DNA of 64,000 bases from Rhizaria sp. SCN 62-66 (taxonomy: Eukaryota > Rhizaria, unplaced), in assembly GCA_001724265.1 (NCBI GenBank), contig MEDY01000012.1, positions 1 to 64,000 on the forward strand. The letters are read 5' to 3'. The notes under the pieces were generated by a model. That model did no database searches and was not told the DNA's origin. It saw only the letters and a list, made by a program, of their open reading frames with translations. Positions 33,001 through 43,300 of the stretch are shown piece after piece (the stretch's first letter is position 1; each line of letters begins with the position of its first letter). The position numbers were made by a program, and so were the translations under genes.

Positions 33001-33890
33001 TGTCTGCCGAAGCAGCGCGCCTGCTGTATCTCTTCCACCTTGCGGCGCGTCGCACTCGCGGCAGCGGCTACGCACTGCAGCAGCTGTCCGCGCTGCTCAC
33101 CACTGCGCGCGCGTGCGCGAGTCTGCGCGGCGCGGCGGTCGCGGCTGTTGGGGACGCTGCGACTGCGATCGCGCTGGCTGAGGAGCGCGTGGCGGCGGTG
33201 CTGGCGCTTACTGGCGGCGCCGCGGTAAAGGGTTACTTACGCGCGAGGCAGCGGGCAAGGGACGCGGAGGCTGCAGAGGCTGCGGAAATGGGGCTGCCAG
33301 GATCCAGGCGCGGGCGCGGGGTGACAGATGGTCCTGGGCTCCCAACAATAATCTTCGGCTTTGTTGCAGGGATTCATGGTACGATTTTACAAACACATTT
33401 TTGAACATGTCATTACATTTGAGACTGAGCCAGTGAAGCTGAGTGATAATTGAGATGTTATCATTAAACGCTGTTAACTTTCGCGATGCATGTATTTGTT
33501 GATTCTTTTTTGTTGGCCATAGGCGACTGCATGTGGCTTGAGTGCGGGATTGGCGTTAGTGCTGCAGAGCGTGCACGCAGTTTTTATGCAAAGATCCTGA
33601 TCTTTATTCTTGATACACTCGGAAATAGCTTCGTTAACGCCGGCTATCAGGATCAGCAGCGACAGCATCGGTATGGCGACAACACATACAACAACGATAG
33701 CAGCTTAAGTGGTGCCGGACAGCGGGGCAGTTACGCTCCATTACCTGGCGCAGGATCCGCATTTGGGCTTAGTTCGGGCGCGGCAGCAGGGCCAGGGGCT
33801 GCGTTTGGGGCAGGGTGGAGCGGGCTTGACGATGTCGTGTTTAGCGATGATGACGACTTTGACGGGAGTGGTGGTGAATTCTACGCGTAA
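27079..33890 (+). CDS. MCMDC2: MCM-like protein, MCMDC2 type, with six in-frame TAG codons (4 exons)
   Basis: Exons 27079-27646, 27778-28057, 28196-33378 and 33523-33890 sum to 6399 bases: 2133 codons ending in TAA, all junctions in phase. Six in-frame TAGs fall at codons 264, 312, 340, 1042, 1358 and 1637; there is no internal TAA or TGA. MCMDC2 is a degenerate MCM homologue used in meiotic recombination. Seen: an MCM N-terminal region (about 150-320); an OB-fold hairpin segment (about 516-551, PPHLSGRVPVGSVLTVTGWG); the start of the AAA core (about 702, PWPEILSQAASYAPAVCGYGG); a Walker A position without GKS/T (about 822, LSVLCVASGGLAPVAEA); a sensor-strand region around the TAG at 1042; and the C-terminal helical lid (about 1885, LSAEAARLLYLFHLAARRTR). 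Low-complexity insertions make it about three times the animal length. Third positions are less GC-rich than in its neighbours. The alternative reading is a pseudogene. Confidence 0.7.
27647..27777 (+). other. intron 1 of MCM-like gene
   Basis: Donor GCAG|GTTGGT, acceptor TTATTTTTAG, 131 bases, AT-rich, phase 1. Joins CTC GCA G to TT TAT GCG. Confidence 0.75.
27999..28001 (+). other. in-frame TAG codon 264 of MCM-like gene
   Basis: Setting is CCG TAG CAG CAG CTG. The frame is fixed by introns on both sides (phase 1 before, phase 2 after), so this TAG cannot be avoided by choosing another frame. Next to two CAG codons it looks like a CAG-to-TAG change. Confidence 0.7.
28058..28195 (+). other. 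intron 2 of MCM-like gene
   Basis: Donor TTTAG|GTACGA, acceptor TTTCGTTTCAG, 138 bases, phase 2. The AG plus T rebuild a Ser codon and keep the TAG-containing frame. Confidence 0.8.
28281..28367 (+). other. in-frame TAG codons 312 and 340 of MCM-like gene
   Basis: TAG at 28281-28283 (EIPSL-TAG-ETGVSV) and at 28365-28367 (YSQSLL-TAG-SQSKS). At DNA level the second lies in a quasi-repeat where TAGTCG takes the place of CAGTCA, again suggesting CAG-to-TAG. Confidence 0.7.
30471..30473 (+). other. in-frame TAG codon 1042, inside the MCM core
   Basis: Reads VSVSAAA-TAG-LMISAGTRLCVPG. Together the two sides resemble one MCM motif, the strand that precedes the Walker B region (pattern S-x-x-A-x-x-x-L-x-x-x-G-x-x-C-x-x-G). 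The motif spans the TAG. Confidence 0.65.
31419..31421 (+). other. in-frame TAG codon 1358 of MCM-like gene
   Basis: Setting is SDKQNQ-TAG-VNLPRS, at the end of a polar insertion. The frame continues without an ATG nearby (the next candidate start is TTG at 31452). Confidence 0.65.
32256..32258 (+). other. in-frame TAG codon 1637 of MCM-like gene
   Basis: Setting is STVGST-TAG-PASVTA in a low-complexity Ala/Val/Thr linker. The MCM helical lid follows in the same frame about 250 codons later. Confidence 0.65.
33379..33522 (+). other. intron 3 of MCM-like gene
   Basis: Donor CATG|GTACGA, acceptor TTGGCCATAG, 144 bases, phase 1. It removes the TGA at 33402-33404 and rebuilds a Gly codon. Confidence 0.75.
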
Positions 33891-34379
33891 GTTTTTGTGT
33901 AACAGATTGTAGGAGAATATTTGAGACTAAAACGCACTATTTCAAGAATAAATAATCACCTTAGACTTCAGTCCACTGGTGCTGCGCATAACTTGAAGTT
34001 GGTTGCACTTTGCTTTTCAGGTTCATAATCACTGAGGATATGCGACCTTGCATTAATATCATCAAAATTAACGCTGTACAATCAATATAGTGAGAAAAAC
34101 ACGCACATTTCTCATCAACAAATTTCTATATTGCGCGCTTACATGACTGACAATGTGTCGCAACCACGAACCCAAATCTCTCAGCCAGGCTAAAAACGGC
34201 TCAATCTCGGTCGGCTGAGTAGGTCGAGGCCCGTTTGAAATTATCATCGCCAGCCTGAAATGTCTCGATCATCAATATCTCTGTAGTGATCTTATTTTTT
34301 ATTTCTCAAAAGATTATTCATAAAACTTTATTTAAACTCCTATTTTGATGTCTATCCTCGCCACAGCAGCTCCCCTCAG
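33891..34379. other. intergenic between MCM-like and giant genes
   Basis: AT-rich, tandem genes. It holds a poly(A) signal at 33947-33952 and an upstream ORF at 34348-34383 (both listed). The bases CCCCTCAG directly before the next ATG could also be a splice acceptor. Confidence 0.55.
33947..33952 (+). promoter_or_regulatory. poly(A) signal of MCM-like gene
   Basis: AATAAA 57 bases after the TAA stop at 33890. A 3' end signal placed this close supports a live, correctly terminated gene. Confidence 0.5.
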
Positions 34380-34383
34380 ATGA
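34348..34383 (+). promoter_or_regulatory. 11-codon upstream ORF overlapping the giant gene start
   Basis: ATG at 34348 reads MSILATAAPLR and ends at TGA 34381-34383. That TGA overlaps the main ATG at 34380 as ATGA. If the transcript starts upstream of 34348, translation of the giant protein would depend on leaky scanning or on termination-reinitiation. If CCTCAG is instead a splice acceptor, this ORF is intronic. Confidence 0.35.
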
Positions 34384-37300
34384 GTGCCCCATCGTGGCGC
34401 TCCATTGTGGGCAGCGGCGCTCCTCAAGCCGCGCCACCCGCCGCGCCCACATCCACACCTTCTGCAGCCTCGATCCTCGCTGCTTCTCTCGCTAAGCCTT
34501 CCTCCACCGCCGCCGCAGCGGCTCCCGCGCCACCTCGCGTGCGCCAGCTGCGTGCCCCTGACGGCGCCCGCCTGCCCTCGATGACCGTTCAGCAGCGCTT
34601 GCGCCACGACGCATATGCGCGCGCCAACCCTTCCGCCGTCACTGCCACCACCACCGCGACAGGTGCCGTCCCGCAAGCTGCCGCGCCGCAGCAGAGAGAG
34701 TCTGTCCCCGGCGGGGCTTTTGTTCCCCCGCACCGCCGCGGCTCGGGCTCTGCCTCCAACAGCGCCAGCGCCAGCGCCAGCTCTGCGTTTGCAGGCCCGC
34801 ACGCCGCTGCACTGGCCCCGTCCGCCCCCGCCTTTGCCTCGTCCGCTCTTTCCTCCGCGTTTCCGCTCTCAGGCGCGTACGGCCCCGCGAGCGCCGCCGC
34901 CGGCGTGGCGGGCCCGCTGGTGTCCCGGGCCGACCCCTGGACGGGGGACGCCTGGGCGCCGTCGGACTCCTGGGCCTCGCTGCTCAGGGACGTCGCCGCC
35001 GCCCGCGCCGCGCGCGCCGCGGCCGCCGCGCTTGACGCCGCAGTTGCGGACGCACTTGCACAGGCACAGCTCTCGCAACAACAGCAGCAACAGCAGCAGC
35101 AAGACGAGGCTGGGAGCATCCCGGCATCTCTCTTCGCAGTTCCTGGCTCTGATGCATATTTGAGCAATAATGCTGCTGCTTTTGGTGCAAGCGCGAATAC
35201 TACACCGGAGACGCAGATTTCTCAGGCGCGCACTGCTGCCGCAAGTTCTGATAATGTTGCTGAGACACAGCAGCAGCAGGAACAACAGAAGCAGCAGCAA
35301 CATCAGCAGCATCCGAGCGACGGCGACGACGACGGCTGGGTGACGACGCAGAGCAAGAGCGGAGGCGGCAAATCAAAGTCAGGCCGCGCTGTGATTCCGC
35401 CGTCACCTTCTGGCGGCAATCGCAAGCATAGTCAACACAGCAGCAACAACAGCTTGAGTAACGCCGGTCGCCGCGGCTCGCCCGCGACCGCGACGGCGAC
35501 CGCGGCTGCTGCAGCCAGCGCCACCGCGAAGCTTGTCGCCGCGCAGACCGTGGGCGCCGGCGTCGGCGCTGTCGTCGTCCCCGTTGTGGTCCCCGCGGTC
35601 GCCGCGGCCGCGACCGCCGCCGTCGCCTCTCTCGCTGCCCTGCGTCCCGTTGCTGTAGCGGCCGCGCAGGCCGCGCGCGCGGCACATGACGCTGCCACAA
35701 CGGGCGCGAGCGTGAGCGCGTTGAAGGATGCTGAGAATGACTCGTTCCAGGCGTTTTCTGAGCACTTGTCGCGTGCCGTACGCAGTGCGAATCGTGCGAC
35801 CGACGCGTTCGTGGATGCCTGCGAAAGTATCACGAGGGCCACAAGTACCAGCACCACCGCTAACAGCAGCGCGAGCACGAACGATACAAGTGCGAATGCG
35901 ACTGCCGGCGTGAACTCAAGCAATGGAGCTGATTCTGCCAGCGTGAACGTCGCTGTCGTGAGCGTCGACAAGTTGCCCGCTGCTGCGGAGTCTCAGTCCG
36001 ACATCGCTACTCCGACCCAGTCGCAGCCGCTGAGTCCGCCCCTGCCTCTCTCTGCAGTGCCCGCGCTGCTGGCCCACGCCGTCGCTGCCGCCACGCACGA
36101 CATCCTCTCTCTGCCTTCCCTCTCTGCCGCCGCCGCCGCCGCCATGGCGCAGCGCGCCCTGTGGTGCGACGACATGTGGCGTGCCGCGCTGCCCGCGCTC
36201 GCGCGACTTGCCGCGCGGCTCGGCGGCGAGGCTGCGGCGGCGGCCGCGGCGGCGGACGCCGCGGTCGCGGCGTCTTCGGCAGTCACGACCGTTGCAGTTG
36301 CCGCTGTAGCCCACCACAGCGCCGGCAGTGCGAACAGTAAGGCGAGCAGTGCCAAGACGGACGACGGCGCTGCGACAGTGAATCTGTCCATCTCGTCTGT
36401 TTTGGCCGCAAGTGGCAGTACTGCTGATGCGAGTCATAATTTCAACGAGAGTTTCTCTGCGGTAGCCGACGGCAGCTTTTGCTCTAATTCCAGCTCTAGC
36501 GCGAGTGCAAGCGCGGTGCCCGTGCCGCTGTTCGTGCTGCCGACCGCGCACAAGCGCATCACCGCGGCCGCGGGTGTTACACTGGCCTGGAAGCGACTCG
36601 TTTATTACAACGCCAACACGCGTTGCGACAGCAGCAAGCCTACTGCGACCGGGGGAGCTGACAGCGCTGCTTCGACCGACTCAGCCTCGTCGGCTATCGC
36701 TTTTGCGCTTCTCTGCGCCATGCTGCCGCCCGCCACTGTCGGCGCGGTCTCGCACTGGCGGCCCGTCGCGGCGTACCTCTGTGCCAAGGCGTCCGCCACC
36801 GCCGCCGACGTGCTCATTGCAGTCGCTGCGGCCATGGCCCTCGCGGAAGTCAAGCCCTGCGCGGAAGGGAAGTCATCGTGCAATATTGGCCTGCCCGATT
36901 GCCCCTGGGGCTGGCCTGCGTCCGAGGTGCTGTCCTCGTTTGTGACGGTGGTAGCGGCAGCGGCCGCGAACGTGCGGCTGCTGGGCGTTGCTCTCACGCC
37001 GCTCTCTCTCAGCTCTCACTCCAGCGCGGGGGTTGTTGCTCTCGTTTCGAACGGCGATGACTCCGTTATTGCCAAAGACTCCGTTTCCGTTGTTGCCTTA
37101 GCTTGTGACTCCGCTACCGCAGCGTTCTGCGCTCTTGCACGCACAGTCGCCGCTGTCACGACTACCACGACCAGCGTTAATGCTGGCGCGGCTGCAACTC
37201 CCGCGGCCGTGGCAGTGCCGACTGCACCCGAGGCCTGGCTGGCCCGCATGGCGTCTCTCCTTCTCACCGTTGTTGCCTCGCCGCACACCGCGGCCGTGCT

Positions 37301-40300
37301 CTCTCGGGCCGCAGCGGCGACCGCGGCCGCTGTCGCCGCGGCCGTGCAGGGCACCCAGGGCACCGGCGGCGCGGCGGGCGCCGGCGGCGGCAGCTCCGGC
37401 CTCCCGAAGACGCCGCTCCGCGCGCGCGCCGCGCCCCGGACGAACACGCCCGCCAGCACGAGTTCCCAATCCTCCTCGGCGTCTTCGTCATCGGCGGCGG
37501 CATCGTCGTCGCTTGTGGTGATCCTGCTGAGCAACGGCGCCCGCGCCGGCGCCGGCCGCGCGCCGCAGTTCCTGTCGCCGCCCGAGCGCGAGTATGTGCG
37601 CGTCCTGTTCCGCCTGCTCACGGTCACGCTCGCCGCGGCCGCCGAGGCCGCCGCGGCCGCGCCCATGCCGTTGCCCGCGGCCGCGCTGCAGCTGCAGCAG
37701 CAGTCTGCGCAGTACGCGCGCAACGGCAAGGGCGGCAGCGCGCCTGCATTCGCCGCCGTGAACGCGACGGCCGAGAACAGGCTTGCACGCACGCGCATCG
37801 CTGACGCTGCAAACTGCAACGCGGGTCCTGCTGTCCCTACCGCTGGGGTAGGAGGCGCCGGCGCTGGTGCAGTGGGTGGAATGCCTCAGTGGGTCGTGGG
37901 GCTGACTCGAGACTACGCTGCCGCGCTGCCGAAGCTCGCGCTCGCTGCCACAATCGTCTTCGGCCGGCCCTCTGTTCCCAACGCGGGCACTAGCTCAAGT
38001 AATCCCAGTGACGCTGCGAGCGGCAGTGCAGATGAGGCGCTTGAGCTGCCTCCGCTGCCGCTGCTAAGCGCCAGCGCGCTGCCCTGCGCGCTCGAACTCC
38101 TTGCTCTGCTGCGCGCGGGTGCGCCGTTCGCCGCAACGGCGCTGCTTGCACCTACTGCTGCTGCCGCTGCTGCTGCCTCCGCCTCTGGTGCGAGCGACAA
38201 TGTCACCGCGGGTGAGTGCCATGCGGCGACGGCGCGCGCAGTGGCTGCAGCGGGCGCGGCGGCCGCGAGCGTTGCGCTGACGCTTGTGCGGGCGCTGGCG
38301 CCGCTCTTGACCGCGGGCCTGGGTCTCGCTGTTCCTGTCACGGCCGACTGCAAGAGCGACAGTTCTGCTGGCTTCAAGGGGGCTGTGGGCGGCCGCGGCC
38401 TCGAGATTCGTCTGCCCTCTCTGCTGCGTCCTAATTGTCGCGCTAGCGCAAAGACGTGCAACAACGACGCAAATAGTACCATCAACACGACGACTACAAG
38501 TTCAAATAACTCCGTCGCTTTATCAAACAATCGTGCTACATCGACTACGACAAGTTTGGTTGCTGCTCCTAGCACCACCACCAGTAGCGCCGGCTCTCTC
38601 GCGGCGATGCGTCTCAAGTCTCTGCGGCAGCGCGCGCTGGCCTTGCTGCTCGCTCTTGCGGCGCCGCTGCCGCTGCCGCCCGCGCCGCTGCCCGCCGCCG
38701 CCGCGGGCGCGGGCTCTGGCTCTGCAACTGGGGCCGCTGCAGCTGCCGCCAACGCCTCGGCCATTGTGGCGGCATCTGGCGCGCCTGCTCCGTTCTTCCC
38801 CACTGTCGCACCGACAACCTACACTAGCGTTGCCGGTGCGAATGCCAATGCGAGTGCCTTTGGCCGTGACCGCGCAAAGACCAGCAGCAGTAGCGCGCCG
38901 GAGCAACTGTCTGGCGGGCTATGGTGGATGTCTTTGCTTGATGCCAGCTTGGCCACAGCAACACAGTCACCGTCACAAACTGTTTCGTTGGCGCTCCTCT
39001 CCGCCCCATCCCGTGCTGGTGTGGCTGCCGCAGTGTCGTCGGCGCTGCTGGGCGTCGTGGCCCCCGTGTACAGCCTCTGGACGCCGCTGCTTGCCGGCTG
39101 CGGTGACGCCGCGCAAAATAAAAATATCATCAACGCTGGCGCGAGCCTGAACCCGAGTGCGAGTGGTAGTGTGAGCTCGACGGGCGCAGTGTCTCTGGGC
39201 CCAGTGCGCTACGGCCGCGGTCCGCAGCTCGCAGCCGAGTTCACCGCCGGCCGCTGGGGCCGCTTCACGCCGGCGGCCCACCGCTCAGTCTCTGCTGTGA
39301 CCGGCTCTTTCTTCTTCCCCGCTGGCTCGCTGCTCACCGTCGCCGCGCTGGAGCCGCTGGGCTGGTCGCAGGCCGCGGCTGCCGCGCTCGTCGGCGCGCT
39401 CATCGCGGGGCCCGCTGCGGGCGCAAACGTCACTACTGGGAACGCTTACCCAGCTAAGGGTGGCGGCTCGACGTCCGCGGCCGCAGGGGACGAGCTGCGA
39501 GTGCTTTTCCCGATCTCGCCCGCAACCGTGCAACAGGCTGCAATCGGCACGAACTCCGCGCTATCAGCTCTCTCGACGTCTGGGTCCGTGTCTTCCTCCG
39601 CGTCCGCAGCTGCGACGTCCTGCCTCGCTGACGCCGTCGCCGCCGCCGCGGGCGCGGGTGCGGCGCCCGCTGCGCCCGCTGCCGTTGCCGCTGCCGTCGG
39701 CGCCGTGACCGCGACGGCCACCGCGCTTTCGCTCTCGCTGCTGCTCCGTTCGCGCTCCACTGCTGCTGCTCCTGTTGCTGCTCCTGTTGCTGGCGGTGCT
39801 TCTGTGGCCACTGCGAATACCGGGGCAGCACAGGCAGTCAGCGCGAGCCACTTGGCGTCGTTCGACTGGGTGACCGTGAGCGCGCTCTCGCGCCCGCTCG
39901 GCGCGCTGCTTGCAGTCGTCAACGCCGCCGTGCAGCGCGCAGCGCGCCGCGACCGCGCCCGCGCGCGCGACGCTCTCGCCTCGACTGGGACTGCAACCTT
40001 ACAGTCACAGCCTGCGCCGACTGCAGCCAATGAGGCTGCCGCGGCGCGCCCCGTGGCGTCGCCGTTTGCGCCTGCGCTCGCAGCTCTTTGGACGGCGCTT
40101 GCTGCGCGCGCCCTCTCCGCGCGCGCCGCGACGCACTCCGCACTCGCTGCCATGGGCAACTCCGACGCCAGTACTGGCGACAGCGTCGGTGCTGCAGCGG
40201 GCTCTATCGCGATGGGCGCGGACGCGCTGCTGTGTTCCCATGCGTTTGTCGCTGCAGTGGCCGAGGTCGTGGCGCCCGCCGCGGTTGCGGCGGTCGCAGC

Positions 40301-43300
40301 CCCGTTCGCTCAGGTTCCAACCGCCGCAGCCGCCGCGGCCGCTGCAGCCGCGGCCGCGTCGATCACGGCGGGCACTGGCGGTGGCGCGACTACCGCGATT
40401 GCGGCGAGGGCGTTGGTGATGGCCTGCGTTACTGGTTCTGACAATCCATCTTTCACAGTAACATCGCCTGTGGACTGCGTGGATGTGTTGAACAATGTGC
40501 TGATGCCTGTGCCGGCGGCGATCGCAGAGTGCTATGGCCCTATCGGCAGTGACATTCAGAGCGAGGATGTTCCTGCGACTGCAAGTGCTGGTGATGGGGA
40601 CGCCGTTGGTTTCCCTATTTTCTCTGTCCTGTCTGAGCTAATGTATTTGCCATCTTCGATAAACACCAACGTCGGCGCTGCTGGTGCCGATGCATCCACT
40701 GCTATGCCGTCCCCGCTTGTCGCCTCGGTGCTCACGGTGACGACAGCGTTGACTACTGCAGCCATTACGAACGCAACCGCAACCGCAACGATCTCCACTC
40801 CCACAACCCCAACAGTCTCCTCAACTACGACTACAGTGTTCAGCAGGAACAGGACCAATAGCGCTGTCACCGCCACTGCAACTGCCGCCAAGTGCAAGGC
40901 GTCCGGCCGCGTGCTGCTGCGTTTGCTTGCCGCGTTGTCGGCCCGCGTGTTCCCGCTGGTCACGGCCGCCGCGCTGGCCGCCGCAGTGGCGCACGGCTCC
41001 GCAGGCACGTACCCCGCCGCGCTTTCGCTCCTCCCCACCGCTACTTCTGCTGCCGGGATGTGCGACGGAGCTGGTAAGTCCGGCGCCACCGCCGGCGTGC
41101 GCGTGCCGCTGACCGTGCTGCCGTGCCCTCTGTTCTCGCCCACGTCCTCGATCCCCGCGCTCGCGGCGCTCGTGGCCGCGATGCTCTCGCACTCTAACAG
41201 CGCTGCTGCGGTGACGCCGGTCCCGGGGTCGACGGCAATGGCCGCAGCTGCTTCCACTGCTGCATCCGCAACTGTTGTTGCGTCGAGCAGTAGTGCTGCG
41301 GTTTGCACGCCAGTCGCGAAGCAAGTGCTGTTGTTCCACCTCCGCACGCCTACTGTTGTCCGCAGCAATGCGAACACATACGGCAGCGCTGCCAGCGGCG
41401 CCGGCGCGCTCTCGAGCGGCGGCAGCGGCGCCAAGTCCGCTCCCCTGGGCGCTGCTCTTGGCCTCGGCGGACTGGGGCTGGGCGAGCTCGACGCTGTGGA
41501 CGAGGACGCCATCGACACCGGACTCGGCATCGCGCTGGGCCATGTTCAGCGCACTCGCTCACAGACGCAGTTGCAGTCTGGGGCTGGGGAGGGCGTGGCC
41601 GCGTCGGTCGCGGTCGCGGCGGCGGGTATGATTCTCTCCGGTCCGGCTTCGTCGTTCCCTGCAACCGCGCTCCTCTCGACGCCGAGTACCGACGCCACGT
41701 CGCCCTCCACTGCCGCCGCTGCGGCTGCGGCTGCGGCTGCGCGTGCGCCGATCTCCGCCCTGGCGCTGCTGCGGAGCTACCACACTCTGCTCGCGCCGCC
41801 GCGCCCGCGCCCGCTGCCGGTGCAAACGCTGCCCGCGCTCCCGGCGCTGCGGCTGCTGCTCGAGCTCGCGGCCGGGACCGATAAGATCGTGTCAACAGCA
41901 TCTGATATCACACCCTGTGAGTCGGCGATAGCGAGCGCAATCTCGAAGGACGTGCGCGCGGCCGCTGTCTCCGCCGCGGGCGCAGTGACTGCCGCAGTGG
42001 CCGCGACCCGCGGGACCGGGCTGGCCGCGCGCGCTCGCTCTCAGACCGACGCTGCTGGCTCTCACTCGAGCGCCGCTGCGAGTTTGGCTGCGAGTGCGAG
42101 CGCGTTCTGGACCGTGAACAGCGCTGTGTGGTCCGGCTCGCTGACCGCGCCCGTGGACGCCTACGTCGCGCACGCCTCCGCCACTGCGCGCGCCCAGGCC
42201 TACCTCCGCGCGCGTCTGCTGCCCGTCGCGTCCGCGCAACCGCAGTCGCAGGCTCCAGCTGCAGGCGCTGCGAGCGCTGCGGCGGTGGGCGTGCTCGACA
42301 GCTGTCTGTCGCTGCCGCTGCCCGCGTCGCGCACAGTGCACGCGGCCACTGCGCTGCTCGTGCTTGCGCTAGAGTCGCTTGCGTCGACCGCTGCTGTTGC
42401 GGCCAGCGCGAGTGCCGCTGAGGGCGACAGCGTTGCGGTTGCGGGAGCTGTTGACGCACATACGGACGCGCTTGTGACGGCGACTCGCGCAGCAGTAGCG
42501 CTGCTTTATAGCAAAGACGCTGGGACAGCCGCGCCTGACGCGCTGACTGCCTCCGCAGCCGCGGTGCGCGCGCTGGCCGCCGTGATCGCGTCATTGACCG
42601 CGCTTTACAACAGTGTGTTTACCACAGGCAACACTGCGGTCGATGCAACTGTCGCTGCTGCCGTCGCCAAGTGTGTTGGGCTTGTGTGCTCTGCACTCGC
42701 AATCACAAACACCAACAGTAGCAAGGCCACTGGCTCGGCAGTCGCTGCCACACCTGCTGTCGCAAGCGCTGTAACTGCGGCGTCTGTGCGCGCCACGGTC
42801 GTGGCTGCCGCGGCGGGCGGGCTCTGGCACGCGGTCGCTGCGGCGACGACGGCGCTCTACCCGCTGGTCACAGCTGCTGCTTCCGCGAACGCCGGTAGCG
42901 ACGGGGTCGTTGTTGACGCGCCTGCGCTGCAGCCGGAGCTGGTGCCCGTCGACCCCGCGACCGCCGCGACTGCGGCTGCAGCTTCAGCTGCGGGAGCGAC
43001 GACGGGCGGCGAAGCGGCTGCGGCGCGCGAAGGCGGCGTTGTATTTGCCAACGAGCTTAGTATGGCTCTGACGACACTGCTCTCGCTCAAGCTTAACCTT
43101 GGGTCCACTTTGACTGTGCCGATGGCGGCGCTCTTGCCGCTGCGACTGCGGCTGGCGTGGGCGCGTCTGTGTCTTGCGGCCGCCACCAACGGCGCAGACC
43201 GACTCGCGCTCGGGTACCTCCGTCCCGTGCCGCTGTTGCTCCCCGGTGGCCGCAGTGGCGGGGCTGAGGCTGTGAGCGCAGAGGAGCGTGCGAGCGCCGA

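Noticed and set aside
27079-33890. Programmed readthrough by the known UAG-CAR-YYA type signal
   Set aside because: None of the six TAGs is followed by that sequence, so this specific mechanism does not explain them. Other readthrough mechanisms remain open.
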